64,000 nt of DNA, taken from assembly GCF_039523415.1 (NCBI RefSeq), contig NZ_BAAAFG010000002.1, positions 1 through 64,000 of the forward strand, read 5' to 3'. The position numbers and the translations under genes were made by a program. Origin of the DNA: Gangjinia marincola (lineage in GTDB: Bacteria > Bacteroidota > Bacteroidia > Flavobacteriales > Flavobacteriaceae). Of the stretch, positions 1-9,057 are shown piece by piece. Below the pieces are notes generated by a model that saw only the letters and a program-made list of their open reading frames with translations, searched no databases and had not been told where the DNA came from. Each line of letters starts with the position of its first letter. Positions within the stretch are counted from its first letter, which is position 1.

Positions 1-3000
1 ATGCAGTAGATATAGAAGCATCAGTAACCGTACTATTCGTTCCAGGATAACTCGCTGCGACTACACTACCATCTGCATTGGTTGCAGGTGGATTGCCTGT
101 GCCGTAAGCACCTCCATCGCCTCCATCTGCATTGGGATCATTATACGCCTCATTAGCATCACTACATCCATCATTATCGCTATCCAAATCAAAACAATCT
201 AAAATACCATCACCATCTGTATCTACCGCAACAGCCGCCTTGATTCCAAATTGTGCCACATTCTCACCGTCTCCTCCTGAAAATTCAAATGTCAATGATG
301 AAACGGCAAGATCAGAATCTGTGATGTTTTGAAATGCAGGGAAATCAAGTAAGCCGTAAGCTTCGTTATCACCGCCATTAGTCGTTGGATCCTGAATATA
401 ATTTATCCCGCTTAGCTGAAACTTCTCTACTATTTCAGTATTACCACCTCCTGCACCTGCAAAATCTTCCGTCGTTGCTAATACATCAAAGTTGACATTG
501 TTGATGACTGTACCGTTATTTAAGGTAACACTAAAATTACCCAGACGAGCAGTTGAAGATGATCTACGACCAAAATCGCGAATATAGAATTTGAGATTGG
601 TTACAGGATCTGCAAAACTTACTGTAAACGTTCCATTATTAGCAGCACGTTCGTTGAATTCTATGTAGTCATTATTTCCATTTGCATCAAATAATCCTCC
701 TGTCGTTGAGATGGTTACACTAGTAGCCCCAACGTTTGAATTTAAAAGTGCTGTTTGATTTCCTGTGCCTGAAGTACTACCTCCAGTTTCCCATATTTCT
801 GCCTCACCACATTCTACCGTATCTAAAATTCCATCATTGTCATCATCGACGTCTACGTCATCATTTACTCCATCATTATCAAAGTCTGAAAAAATTGAGG
901 GCGTAAAATCATCCTGATCATCTTCAGTAATATCATCATTATCTGGAGTTGAATCGGGATCGAAGAAAGTGCTTGAAGTGATCTCAGCGACATTAGTATA
1001 ATCCCCAAAAAAGTTTATGGTTGCAGTAATATCTAATTCTGCAAAATCTCCCGAAGCTATTGCCGGTAATGACCAAACACCTGTCCCGCTATCATATGTT
1101 CCGCCGCTAGGAACTGCATTAACGAATGTATATCCCGAAGGCAAAATATCGGTTAGTTCAGCGGTGAATAAAGGCAGATCCTCGGGACCTGCGTTAGTTA
1201 CGGTGATCGTAAATGTTATGTTATCACCAATCTCTGCACTAGCAGGACCTGTTTTATTAACTTCTAAGTCTGAAAAAGGATCACAAGCAGTCGTAATGGC
1301 GCTTGTTATTGTAGCCACATTGGTTCCAGGATATGAAGCTCCAATAACGGTACCGTCAGGATTAGTGGGCGGCGGTGAACCCGTACCGAATTCTCCGCCA
1401 TCTCCGCCATCGGCTACCGGACTAACGTATGCCTCATTCGCATCACTACAACCATCATCATCACTGTCCAGATCTAAATAATCCGGATCACCATTTGTGT
1501 CAGTATCTGCTACAAAATAGTCGATCAAACCACTATCCACGGTAGTTTCTACCGCATCTGGCAAACCATTAGCTCCAACAGCACCGTCTACTATACCATT
1601 AGTCTGGGACGCTCCATGACCTGCTTCAACTGCGTCGTATATACCATCGTTATCACTATCCAAATCCTGAAAATCTGGTATACCATCATTATCAGTGTCA
1701 TTGTCACACAATAAATTTCCAGAAAATTGAATATTATCTACAGCGTAATATTCAACATCTGCACAATTCCCTGTGTTACCCCCGTTGATATACTCAACCT
1801 GTAAACTAATGTATTGTAAATCAGATAATACATTCGTCAAATCAGCAAGTGTTCCTGAAAATGTAGCATCATCAATGTTTAATGAATAGCTATTCCAAAA
1901 ACCGTTTTCAAAATTTGCCAAATCAGCTGCTGATACAGCCTGATTTGCAGTTACAAAATTACCATTGGTGTCATAGAAAAATATATTTAATCCGCCACTG
2001 AACCATCCCGGATTGCCGGTAAAACCAACGCGATAATTATAATAATCCCACGTAAATGTTCCGCCTATATTAGAACTAAAATCAACACCACCAAAATTGG
2101 GACTCCTCACATAGGTTGTTCCCCCAATGGGATCTGCATCCACTAAATAATTTGTTCCTGAAGGGCTTGCGCCTGCAATATTTGCATTAGCAGCACCAGT
2201 GACACTTATTAGACAACCAACATTTGCTGTAACACCATCGGTAGAATTGGATGAAGGATTTGAAAATACCGCACCATTATTATTATTATTAATCGTATAC
2301 CATCCCTGTGAAGATGTCGTGAAATCGAAAGCCGCGCGACATGGATTCTCCACAATATCAGGAATTCCGTCGTTGTCGTCATCCAAATCTGTACTATCTC
2401 CTATTCCATCTCCATCAAAATCTGTATCAATGATAGGTGTTACATCATCCTGATCATCCTCACCAGAAATATTATTATTTGGTGTAGAATCGGGATCATT
2501 ATTTGGACTTGAAACAATTTGAGCCTCATTTGTATATAATCCTGATGCATCTACTGTAACTGTAATCTGAAGATTTACAGACGAACCATCACCAGGGATA
2601 GACGGCAAAGTCCATATCCCAGAACCAGCATTATATGCTCCTCCAGAATCATCACTAACATAAGTGTATCCACTTGGTAAATTATCCCTTACCTGTGCTC
2701 CGGCAGGTAAATCATTAGGCCCATCATTAGTGACTTGTATCGTAAAGATGATGGTATCACCGATTAATGGTGTCGTATTATTTACTGATTTAGCAAGGCT
2801 TAAATCACTCAAGCTCTCCACTACTATGGACACACTTGACTCATCATCTTCTAAAGGAGCATCTGTATCTGGTGAAATATCTGGTGAGCTATCAGGATCA
2901 AAGTTATCTGCAAAGGTTACTTCAGCAAAATTGGTGTAGTTTCCTGATACACCTACCTCTGCAGAGTAACTTAACACTGTAGTGGAACCAACACCTAAAC

Positions 3001-6000
3001 TGGAAATCGTCCATGCGATTGTAGTGCCATTATCTGTTCCTCCTCCCAGTGCGGTGAAAGAAACAATTTCTGTGGGATATGTATCTTGAACAATGATACT
3101 GGTGGCAACATTTGGTCCATTGTTTACTACAGTAATGGTATACGTAACAATATCACCACTAGTAATACTTCCACTGCCGTCGAGATCATTAAATGAGTCT
3201 AATGCTTTTGTTATTTCAACATCACTAACCGGTTCCACAACAGGAGTGGTGCTTGCTTCATCATCTTCAACAGGAGCATCTGAATCTGGAGTTGGATCTG
3301 GTGTGGAATCGGGATCAAGAGGAGCTGCCGTAATTTCGGCGAAATTTGTATAATTTCCTGTAGCTGTTACTTCTGCTTCATATGTTAGACTTAGTGTGGT
3401 TCCTACGGGGATGGTCAAATTAGTCCACGTTACGAGGTTTCCTGTCTCTGTCCCGGCATTTGAGATCGCTGTAATATTAGTGTAACCATCTGGTACAGTA
3501 TCACCTAGACTTACATTTGTAGCCACGTTGGGACCTACATTTCCTATTGATACTGTGAACGTTACAATATCACCGGCAGATATGCTTCCGCTTCCGTCAT
3601 TATCAAGAGAAAGAAAAGAAGTTTTTGAAACTTGAAGATCACTTACATCAATAACCGTAGGTGTGAATTCTACCTGATCATCTTCGGCTAACACATTATT
3701 ATTTTGTGGACTATCAGGATCAAAACTGTCACTGGCTGTGACCTCGGCCACATTGGTATAATTTCCTGTGGGGGCAATAGTCGCTCTGTAGGTCAATGTA
3801 ATAGTCCCGCCCGAAGGAACTGAAAGACTATTCCAAATAATGTCATTAGCAACAACTGTAGCGGTAGGATTTATGAAACTTATCGCAGTATATCCATCTG
3901 GAAACGTATCTGTTACCTGAACCCCTGTCGCAGAATCTGGCCCTGCATTGGCTAGTGTAATGGTAAATTCAACAACATCTCCTGCTGTTATGTTTCCCGT
4001 TCCGTCATTATCAGTTATTAAAACTCCAGTTTTTGCTAATGAAAGGTCAGAAATTGGAACAATAACCGGTGTGAAACTGGATTCATCATCTTGAGAAGGT
4101 GGATCTGTATCTGGTGATGGATCTGGATTACTATCTGGATCGAAATTATCGCTTAGCGCGACTTCGGCAAAATTCTCATAATTGCCACTTGCTGTTGCGG
4201 TGGCTTCAAATGTCAAGACTATATTACCTCCCGCAGGTATGGTTAAACCTCCCCAAATCACAGTACTACCAGCGGCTCCCCCGCCGTTACTTATATTTAC
4301 AGGATTGATGTATCCATCTGGAAAATTGTCACCAACTGCAACACCGGTTGCATCATTTGGACCGGCATTAAATACAGTAATTTCAAAAACAATGGTATCC
4401 CCATTACTAATCCCGCCATTTCCATCTGCATCAACGGTTATTACACCATTTTTAGAAAGACTTAAATCACTTACGGGATTCACTGTTAGTGTGAAGCTAC
4501 TATAATCATCTTCAGTAGGATCGCCATTTCCAGGTGTACTATCAGGATCATTAGCCGCACTACTCTGTAATTCTGCTATATTGGTATAGTTCCCTGTCGC
4601 AGTTATGGTTGCTGTATAGAGTAAATCACCTGATCCGCCTGAGCCTAGTGCAAGATTTGACCATGTAATCGTATTACCAGATACTGTCCCTCCCAGATTG
4701 ACCGCTGTGATTCCAGCATATCCATCGGGAAAGGTATCGGTAAATTCCAAGAAAAATGCATCATCTGGTCCATCATTCGTTACAGTTATGGCAAAAGTCA
4801 CGAAATCTCCAGGACTTATATCCCCGCTCCCATCATTATCAATAAAGCTATCCAGTGATTTGACGATAGAAATATCTGCTTCAAACGAACAAACATTTGC
4901 AGCAGAATTTGTTGTCACATTCGTATTAGTACCGGGATAAGAAGCTCCAACAACGGTCCCATCTGTATTGACCGTAGCGGGATCGATGCCAAAAACACCA
5001 CTATCACCACCATCTGCATTGGGATCACCATAAGCCTCATTCGCATCACTACAACCGTCACCGTCGCTATCTAATGAAAAGTGATCTGGTATATTATCGC
5101 CATTACTATCAAAAACCGGAGATATCGTATCACAAACACCATCTGAATCTGCATCGGTACAAGTTGAAGGTAGTCCATTCCCCTGATCATCAGCATCGTA
5201 ATAGTTAGGAATACCATCATTATCGTTGTCGCCACTGGGGTCTACACCAATAGTATTTTCATCTGTATCTAAAATACCATCATTATCATCATCCAGATCT
5301 ACCATATCCAAAACACCATCTGAATCATTATCTATAAAGCAGTTATAGACTTCAAAGGCTCCTGGCTCACAATTTTCTAAAAGAAAACCTCGTATTATTC
5401 CTCTTTGATCCACGCCTCCTACAGATGATCCGCAGGTTGAACCAGTTAATGCATCAAGTACCGAAGAATTACAGGGAAGTGATAGCGTTTGTGTAGGACC
5501 ACCATTATTAGTAAGTATTGTCGACAAACGTATATTGGCATTGCTATCTTGATTCATAGAACCAACACAAGCATCTGGAGTGGTGGTCCAGTTACCTCCA
5601 TCATCAACTATGGTTCCAGAGCCTCCGCAATTAGAGGCGTTACCACTGCGATCTACATTATCTACAATGAGTGAATTTCTAATTATTGTCGTTCCTCCAA
5701 CAGATTGCTGAATTGCTCCAATACTTTGAGAAATATTATATGCAAATGTACAGTGATCAAATGTAGCATCCCCGTCTATTCGGCAAACACCACCAGTATT
5801 ATTAGTATTCCCCGCACCACCAGTACCTGTTTCATTAAAAGCAAACGTACAATTTTCTAGGGCTAATGTTGACGAAGCACCGACATCAAAAGCACCACCA
5901 TCATCCCGCGCTGTATTATTATTAAACGTTGAAGAAGTTACCGTGAAATTAGAAGCTTCAGCCTCAATAGCACCACCGTCATTCCCCGTGTTATTTCTAA

Positions 6001-6523
6001 ACGTACAAAAATTAATATTGAATGTTGTGTATTCTGCATAAATAGCCCCACCGTTTGATCCTGGATTACCCGGATCTGCGCCACCATCTTGAGTGCCAGC
6101 GTTACCGTTTTGGAACGTTAAAAAATTGAAAGTAATTGTTTGAGGTGTGTTGCCTAAATCTGTTATAAAAATTCGGCTTCCGACGTTACTATTATTTATA
6201 CCATCCCATCCTCCATCTAAAATGATGCTTTGAACGTCATTCCCATTAATTACAGTATCATCTGTAACCGTAATTACACCAGAAGTTAAGAAAATAGTTT
6301 GACCCGCTAAAGAAAGATCAAATTCGATGATATCCAGACCTGGATTTGCGTTCGCTTGATTAATAGCATCTCTCAAAGAACCGGGACCAGCGTCATTTGT
6401 ATTAGTTACCGTAAACGTAGCTGAGTAACTTAGAGATGATAAAAGAAGCAATACAAGGACATGAGTACTTCTTATAAGTCCAAAAAAATTAGAAATATAT
6501 AATCCAAATGTAGTTTTTCCCAT
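1..6523 (-). CDS. Giant secreted adhesin-like protein, beta-helix + TSP3 + DUF11 repeats (5' part, cut by window edge)
   Basis: A single minus-strand frame stays open from the ATG at 6523 to base 1 (2174 codons, no stop); I checked the frame at about 6360, 5050, 1450, 165 and 2. Residues 1-37 look like an export signal. Residues 38-390 are a right-handed beta-helix domain that opens with NTNDAGPGSLRDAI and closes with DQRG..R and CEPGAFEV. Asp-rich TSP3-type calcium repeats follow (DLDDDNDGI, DSDGDGCSDANEAY). Six DUF11 repeats of about 137 residues occupy about 543-1359, each ending in a DPDS...EDD linker. Then come TSP3 repeats, an anchor-type domain (about 1390-1596), a seventh DUF11 (about 1748-1874) and a second anchor-like domain (about 1903-2094). 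Such proteins in this phylum are normally cell-surface adhesins exported by T9SS; the C-terminal sorting domain would lie outside the window. The surface role is inferred. Confidence 0.9.
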   Translation of the reverse strand, partial: MGKTTFGLYISNFFGLIRSTHVLVLLLLSSLSYSATFTVTNTNDAGPGSLRDAINQANANPGLDIIEFDLSLAGQTIFLTSGVITVTDDTVINGNDVQSIILDGGWDGINNSNVGSRIFITDLGNTPQTITFNFLTFQNGNAGTQDGGADPGNPGSNGGAIYAEYTTFNINFCTFRNNTGNDGGAIEAEASNFTVTSSTFNNNTARDDGGAFDVGASSTLALENCTFAFNETGTGGAGNTNNTGGVCRIDGDATFDHCTFAYNISQSIGAIQQSVGGTTIIRNSLIVDNVDRSGNASNCGGSGTIVDDGGNWTTTPDACVGSMNQDSNANIRLSTILTNNGGPTQTLSLPCNSSVLDALTGSTCGSSVGGVDQRGIIRGFLLENCEPGAFEVYNCFIDNDSDGVLDMVDLDDDNDGILDTDENTIGVDPSGDNDNDGIPNYYDADDQGNGLPSTCTDADSDGVCDTISPVFDSNGDNIPDHFSLDSDGDGCSDANEAYGDPNADGGDSGVFGIDPATVNTDGTVVGASYPGTNTNVTTNSAANVCSFEADISIVKSLDSFIDNDGSGDISPGDFVTFAITVTNDGPDDAFFLEFTDTFPDGYAGITAVNLGGTVSGNTITWSNLALGSGGSGDLLYTATITATGNYTNIAELQSSAANDPDSTPGNGDPTEDDYSSFTLTVNPVSDLSLSKNGVITVDADGNGGISNGDTIVFEITVFNAGPNDATGVAVGDNFPDGYINPVNISNGGGAAGSTVIWGGLTIPAGGNIVLTFEATATASGNYENFAEVALSDNFDPDSNPDPSPDTDPPSQDDESSFTPVIVPISDLSLAKTGVLITDNDGTGNITAGDVVEFTITLANAGPDSATGVQVTDTFPDGYTAISFINPTATVVANDIIWNSLSVPSGGTITLTYRATIAPTGNYTNVAEVTASDSFDPDSPQNNNVLAEDDQVEFTPTVIDVSDLQVSKTSFLSLDNDGSGSISAGDIVTFTVSIGNVGPNVATNVSLGDTVPDGYTNITAISNAGTETGNLVTWTNLTIPVGTTLSLTYEAEVTATGNYTNFAEITAAPLDPDSTPDPTPDSDAPVEDDEASTTPVVEPVSDVEITKALDSFNDLDGSGSITSGDIVTYTITVVNNGPNVATSIIVQDTYPTEIVSFTALGGGTDNGTTIAWTISSLGVGSTTVLSYSAEVGVSGNYTNFAEVTFADNFDPDSSPDISPDTDAPLEDDESSVSIVVESLSDLSLAKSVNNTTPLIGDTIIFTIQVTNDGPNDLPAGAQVRDNLPSGYTYVSDDSGGAYNAGSGIWTLPSIPGDGSSVNLQITVTVDASGLYTNEAQIVSSPNNDPDSTPNNNISGEDDQDDVTPIIDTDFDGDGIGDSTDLDDDNDGIPDIVENPCRAAFDFTTSSQGWYTINNNNNGAVFSNPSSNSTDGVTANVGCLISVTGAANANIAGASPSGTNYLVDADPIGGTTYVRSPNFGGVDFSSNIGGTFTWDYYNYRVGFTGNPGWFSGGLNIFFYDTNGNFVTANQAVSAADLANFENGFWNSYSLNIDDATFSGTLADLTNVLSDLQYISLQVEYINGGNTGNCADVEYYAVDNIQFSGNLLCDNDTDNDGIPDFQDLDSDNDGIYDAVEAGHGASQTNGIVDGAVGANGLPDAVETTVDSGLIDYFVADTDTNGDPDYLDLDSDDDGCSDANEAYVSPVADGGDGGEFGTGSPPPTNPDGTVIGASYPGTNVATITSAITTACDPFSDLEVNKTGPASAEIGDNITFTITVTNAGPEDLPLFTAELTDILPSGYTFVNAVPSGGTYDSGTGVWSLPAIASGDFAELDITATINFFGDYTNVAEITSSTFFDPDSTPDNDDITEDDQDDFTPSIFSDFDNDGVNDDVDVDDDNDGILDTVECGEAEIWETGGSTSGTGNQTALLNSNVGATSVTISTTGGLFDANGNNDYIEFNERAANNGTFTVSFADPVTNLKFYIRDFGRRSSSTARLGNFSVTLNNGTVINNVNFDVLATTEDFAGAGGGNTEIVEKFQLSGINYIQDPTTNGGDNEAYGLLDFPAFQNITDSDLAVSSLTFEFSGGDGENVAQFGIKAAVAVDTDGDGILDCFDLDSDNDGCSDANEAYNDPNADGGDGGAYGTGNPPATNADGSVVAASYPGTNSTVTDASISTA

Positions 6524-6579
6524 AAAAGGACAATGTTTTTAAAATGCGAAACGCCAACGAAATCAGCCTATTTCAAGTT

Positions 6580-6607
6580 CAAATTTACAACTTGAAGTGC
6601 AAAGCAA
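6580..6607 (-). promoter_or_regulatory. Bacteroidetes-type promoter of the giant adhesin gene
   Basis: On the minus strand, TTG at 6607-6605 is followed after 17 bases by TAAATTTG at 6587-6580. This matches the Bacteroidetes sigma consensus TTTG-N17-19-TAnnTTTG. Transcription would begin near 6573, giving a leader of about 50 bases before the ATG at 6523. The rest of the 6524-6913 spacer is AT-rich; apart from the prfC -7 box I see no gene in it. Confidence 0.6.
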
Positions 6608-6871
6608 CTCATAAAATTTATACTGATTTTAACTGTTCTCGATAAAGGGCAATTTTATGACGTAAATCTACCTAAATATACTATAATACATAGGTTAGTG
6701 TTTCCTTATTTGTTCAAGTTGTTAAAAATCTTGTTAACAGAAAAACAGGAAGTTGAACAAAACTAATCCTATTCAAAATCGTTGTTTTCAAACTTTATAC
6801 CAAATACATACGTAGAAATTCTAAGCTTGGTTTTCTTGATAAGATAACTGCTATCAAAACACATTAAATTG

Positions 6872-6879
6872 TAAATTTG
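6872..6879 (+). promoter_or_regulatory. Possible -7 box of the prfC promoter
   Basis: TAAATTTG at 6872-6879 fits the TAnnTTTG -7 consensus and lies 35 bases before the prfC ATG. No good TTG -33 box sits at the usual 17-19 base spacing, so the assignment is weak. Confidence 0.35.
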
Positions 6880-6913
6880 CATCTTTATTTTTTCTCCTAA
6901 CGGAACAATAATT

Positions 6914-8503
6914 ATGAACTTCACTCAGGAAATTGCCCGAAGAAGAACCTTTGGAATTATCTCTCACCCGGATGCCGGAAAAACAACTCTGACAGAAAAA
7001 TTACTTCTATTTGGTGGAGCAATTCAAGAAGCAGGAGCCGTCAAATCCAATAAAATTAAAAAGGGAGCAACTAGTGATTTTATGGAGATAGAACGGCAGA
7101 GAGGTATTTCTGTGGCGACATCTGTTTTAGCTTTTGAATATGAAGGCACTAAGATCAATATACTTGACACACCCGGTCACAAAGATTTTGCTGAGGATAC
7201 ATTTAGAACGCTCACGGCTGTAGATAGTGTGATTGTAGTGATCGATGTGGCTAAAGGAGTTGAAGAACAAACTGAAAAACTAGTAGAAGTTTGTCGCATG
7301 CGCAATATACCTATGATCGTGTTTATCAACAAACTAGATCGTGAAGGTAAGGACGCTTTTGACCTTCTAGATGAAGTAGAGCAGAAACTAAATCTGCGCG
7401 TCACCCCTTTGAGCTTTCCTATTGGTATGGGATACGACTTTAAAGGAATCTATAATCTTTGGGAAAAAAATGTCAATCTCTTTAGTGGAGATAGCAGAAA
7501 AAATATTGAAGAAACTATAGAAATTTCAGACCTATCTAACAAATCTTTGGATGAGTTAATAGGGACAGAAACTGCAGATCAATTAAGAGAGAACATAGAA
7601 CTTGTTCAGGGAATATACCCAGAATTCAATCAACAGGAATACCTTGATGGAACACTACAACCTGTATTTTTTGGCTCTGCTTTAAACAATTTTGGTGTTC
7701 GGGAATTATTGGATTGCTTTGTCAAAATAGCTCCAACGCCTCGACCTAAGCAAAGTGCAGAACGTGTCATACAACCCGATGAGAAAGACTTTAGTGGTTT
7801 TGTATTTAAGATACATGCCAACATGGATCCCAAACACAGAGATCGGCTTGCCTTCATTAAAATTGTTTCAGGCAAATTTGAACGTAATGTACCCTACTTA
7901 CATGTGCGGCATGATAAAAAGTTAAAATTTAGTAGTCCGAATGCTTTTTTTGCTGAAAAAAAACAGATCGTAGATACGTCTTATCCCGGAGATATTGTGG
8001 GTCTTCACGATACAGGTAATTTTAAAATTGGAGACACCTTAACACAAGGAGAGGCAATACATTTTAAAGGAATACCCAGTTTTTCACCAGAGCATTTTAG
8101 ATACATTAATAATGCTGACCCAATGAAATCCAAGCAGTTGAATAAGGGGATTGATCAATTAATGGATGAAGGTGTAGCACAATTATTTACGTTGGAATTA
8201 AACGGAAGAAAAGTTATAGGTACTGTAGGAGCACTCCAATATGAAGTTATTCAATACCGTTTAGAACATGAATACGGTGCCAAATGTACGTATGAAAACC
8301 TTAATGTACATAAAGCCTGTTGGATTGAACCTGAAAATCCTAAAAGTGAAGAGTTCAAAGATTTTAAACGGGTAAAAAATAAATTTTTGGCAAAAGATAA
8401 AAAAGGACAACTGGTTTTCTTAGCTGATTCGCCATTTACATTACAGATGACACAGCAAAAATATCCGTCTATAAAATTTCATCTTACGTCAGAATATAAA
8501 TAG
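6914..8503 (+). CDS. prfC: Peptide chain release factor 3 (RF3)
   Basis: Translational GTPase that removes RF1/RF2 from the ribosome after peptide release. At 529 aa it has the usual RF3 length. The G domain is complete: SHPDAGKTT at residues 17-25, the switch I motif RQRGIS at about 61-66, DTPGH at 85-89 and NKLD at 139-142. A beta-barrel domain and the RF3-type C-terminal domain follow (LNGRKVIGTVGALQYEVIQ near 435). The ATG at 6914 gives the expected N-terminus. The gene is monocistronic between the divergent giant adhesin gene and a convergent DUF3467 gene, and is closed by a strong hairpin terminator. Nothing in it is unusual. Confidence 0.97.
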   Translation: MNFTQEIARRRTFGIISHPDAGKTTLTEKLLLFGGAIQEAGAVKSNKIKKGATSDFMEIERQRGISVATSVLAFEYEGTKINILDTPGHKDFAEDTFRTLTAVDSVIVVIDVAKGVEEQTEKLVEVCRMRNIPMIVFINKLDREGKDAFDLLDEVEQKLNLRVTPLSFPIGMGYDFKGIYNLWEKNVNLFSGDSRKNIEETIEISDLSNKSLDELIGTETADQLRENIELVQGIYPEFNQQEYLDGTLQPVFFGSALNNFGVRELLDCFVKIAPTPRPKQSAERVIQPDEKDFSGFVFKIHANMDPKHRDRLAFIKIVSGKFERNVPYLHVRHDKKLKFSSPNAFFAEKKQIVDTSYPGDIVGLHDTGNFKIGDTLTQGEAIHFKGIPSFSPEHFRYINNADPMKSKQLNKGIDQLMDEGVAQLFTLELNGRKVIGTVGALQYEVIQYRLEHEYGAKCTYENLNVHKACWIEPENPKSEEFKDFKRVKNKFLAKDKKGQLVFLADSPFTLQMTQQKYPSIKFHLTSEYK

Positions 8504-8574
8504 CAAAAATCAATTTTAAGCCTTTATTACGCCTTTTCTAAGCAAATGGTAATGACGTGCATGCAAAAAAAGTA

Positions 8575-8620
8575 AAAACCGCTCAAGAGAGATTATTTTG
8601 AGCGGTTTTATTTTTTCTTA
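8575..8620. terminator. Bidirectional intrinsic terminator between prfC and the DUF3467 gene
   Basis: A perfect 12-bp stem pairs 8575-8586 (AAAACCGCTCAA) with 8598-8609 around an 11-base loop. A T-rich run (8606-8617) follows on the plus strand, and an A-run upstream (8566-8578) supplies the U-tract for the minus strand. It fits termination of both convergent genes. Confidence 0.8.
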
Positions 8621-8682
8621 TAATAGAAAGCTATATTAATACATTCGGATTATAGTTTAAATCTATTCTATGTTGCATCGTC

Positions 8683-9000
8683 TTAGGCTTGTCCCGTAGG
8701 ACCAAAATTTAATGGAATTGGAGGACGTTCGTAGTCTTTAATTTCGCCGTGCGCATTTTCGAATTTCTTTACATTATCTGCCAATGCTTTTAATAAACGC
8801 TTTGCATGTTGCGGAGTAAGAATAATTCTGGATTTCACTTTATTCTTGGGTACACCAGGCATGATGTTGACAAAATCCACCACAAACTCTGATACAGAGT
8901 GATTAATTATTGCTAAGTTGCTGTAGGTTCCCTCTGCAATTGCTTGATCTAATTCTATATTGATTTGACCTTGCTTTCCTTTTTTATCTTTTTCTGCCAT
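8683..9000 (-). CDS. DUF3467 family protein
   Basis: A 105-aa acidic/basic protein of the DUF3467 family, which is common in Bacteroidetes and often lies just downstream of rpoC. It has no signal peptide or membrane segment. Visible features are the lysine-rich start MAEKDKKGKQGQ, the conserved stretch VDFVNIMPGVP (about 41-51), SRIILTPQHAKRLL (about 58-71) and a C-terminal proline-containing tail. The function is unknown. It follows rpoC in the same direction with 57 bases between, but a hairpin terminator lies in that gap, so it probably receives only read-through from the rpoBC operon or uses its own weak promoter. Confidence 0.85.
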   Translation of the reverse strand: MAEKDKKGKQGQINIELDQAIAEGTYSNLAIINHSVSEFVVDFVNIMPGVPKNKVKSRIILTPQHAKRLLKALADNVKKFENAHGEIKDYERPPIPLNFGPTGQA

Positions 9001-9017
9001 AGATTATAATTTAAAAA

Positions 9018-9046
9018 CAAAATCCCATCTATGAGATGGGATTTTG
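9018..9046 (-). terminator. Hairpin terminator after rpoC
   Basis: A perfect 13-bp stem pairs 9018-9030 (CAAAATCCCATCT) with 9034-9046 around a 3-base loop. On the minus strand it is followed by TTTTTAAATT. It lies between the rpoC stop (9058) and the DUF3467 start (9000) and probably ends most rpoBC transcripts. Confidence 0.75.
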
Positions 9047-9057
9047 TACATATTTAA

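Noticed and set aside
132..5674. About ten plus-strand open frames (for example 1017-1481, 3093-3353)
   Set aside because: They lie antisense to the giant minus-strand gene, whose frame is continuous and has recognisable domains. The low-complexity products are shadows of Asp/Ser-rich repeats.
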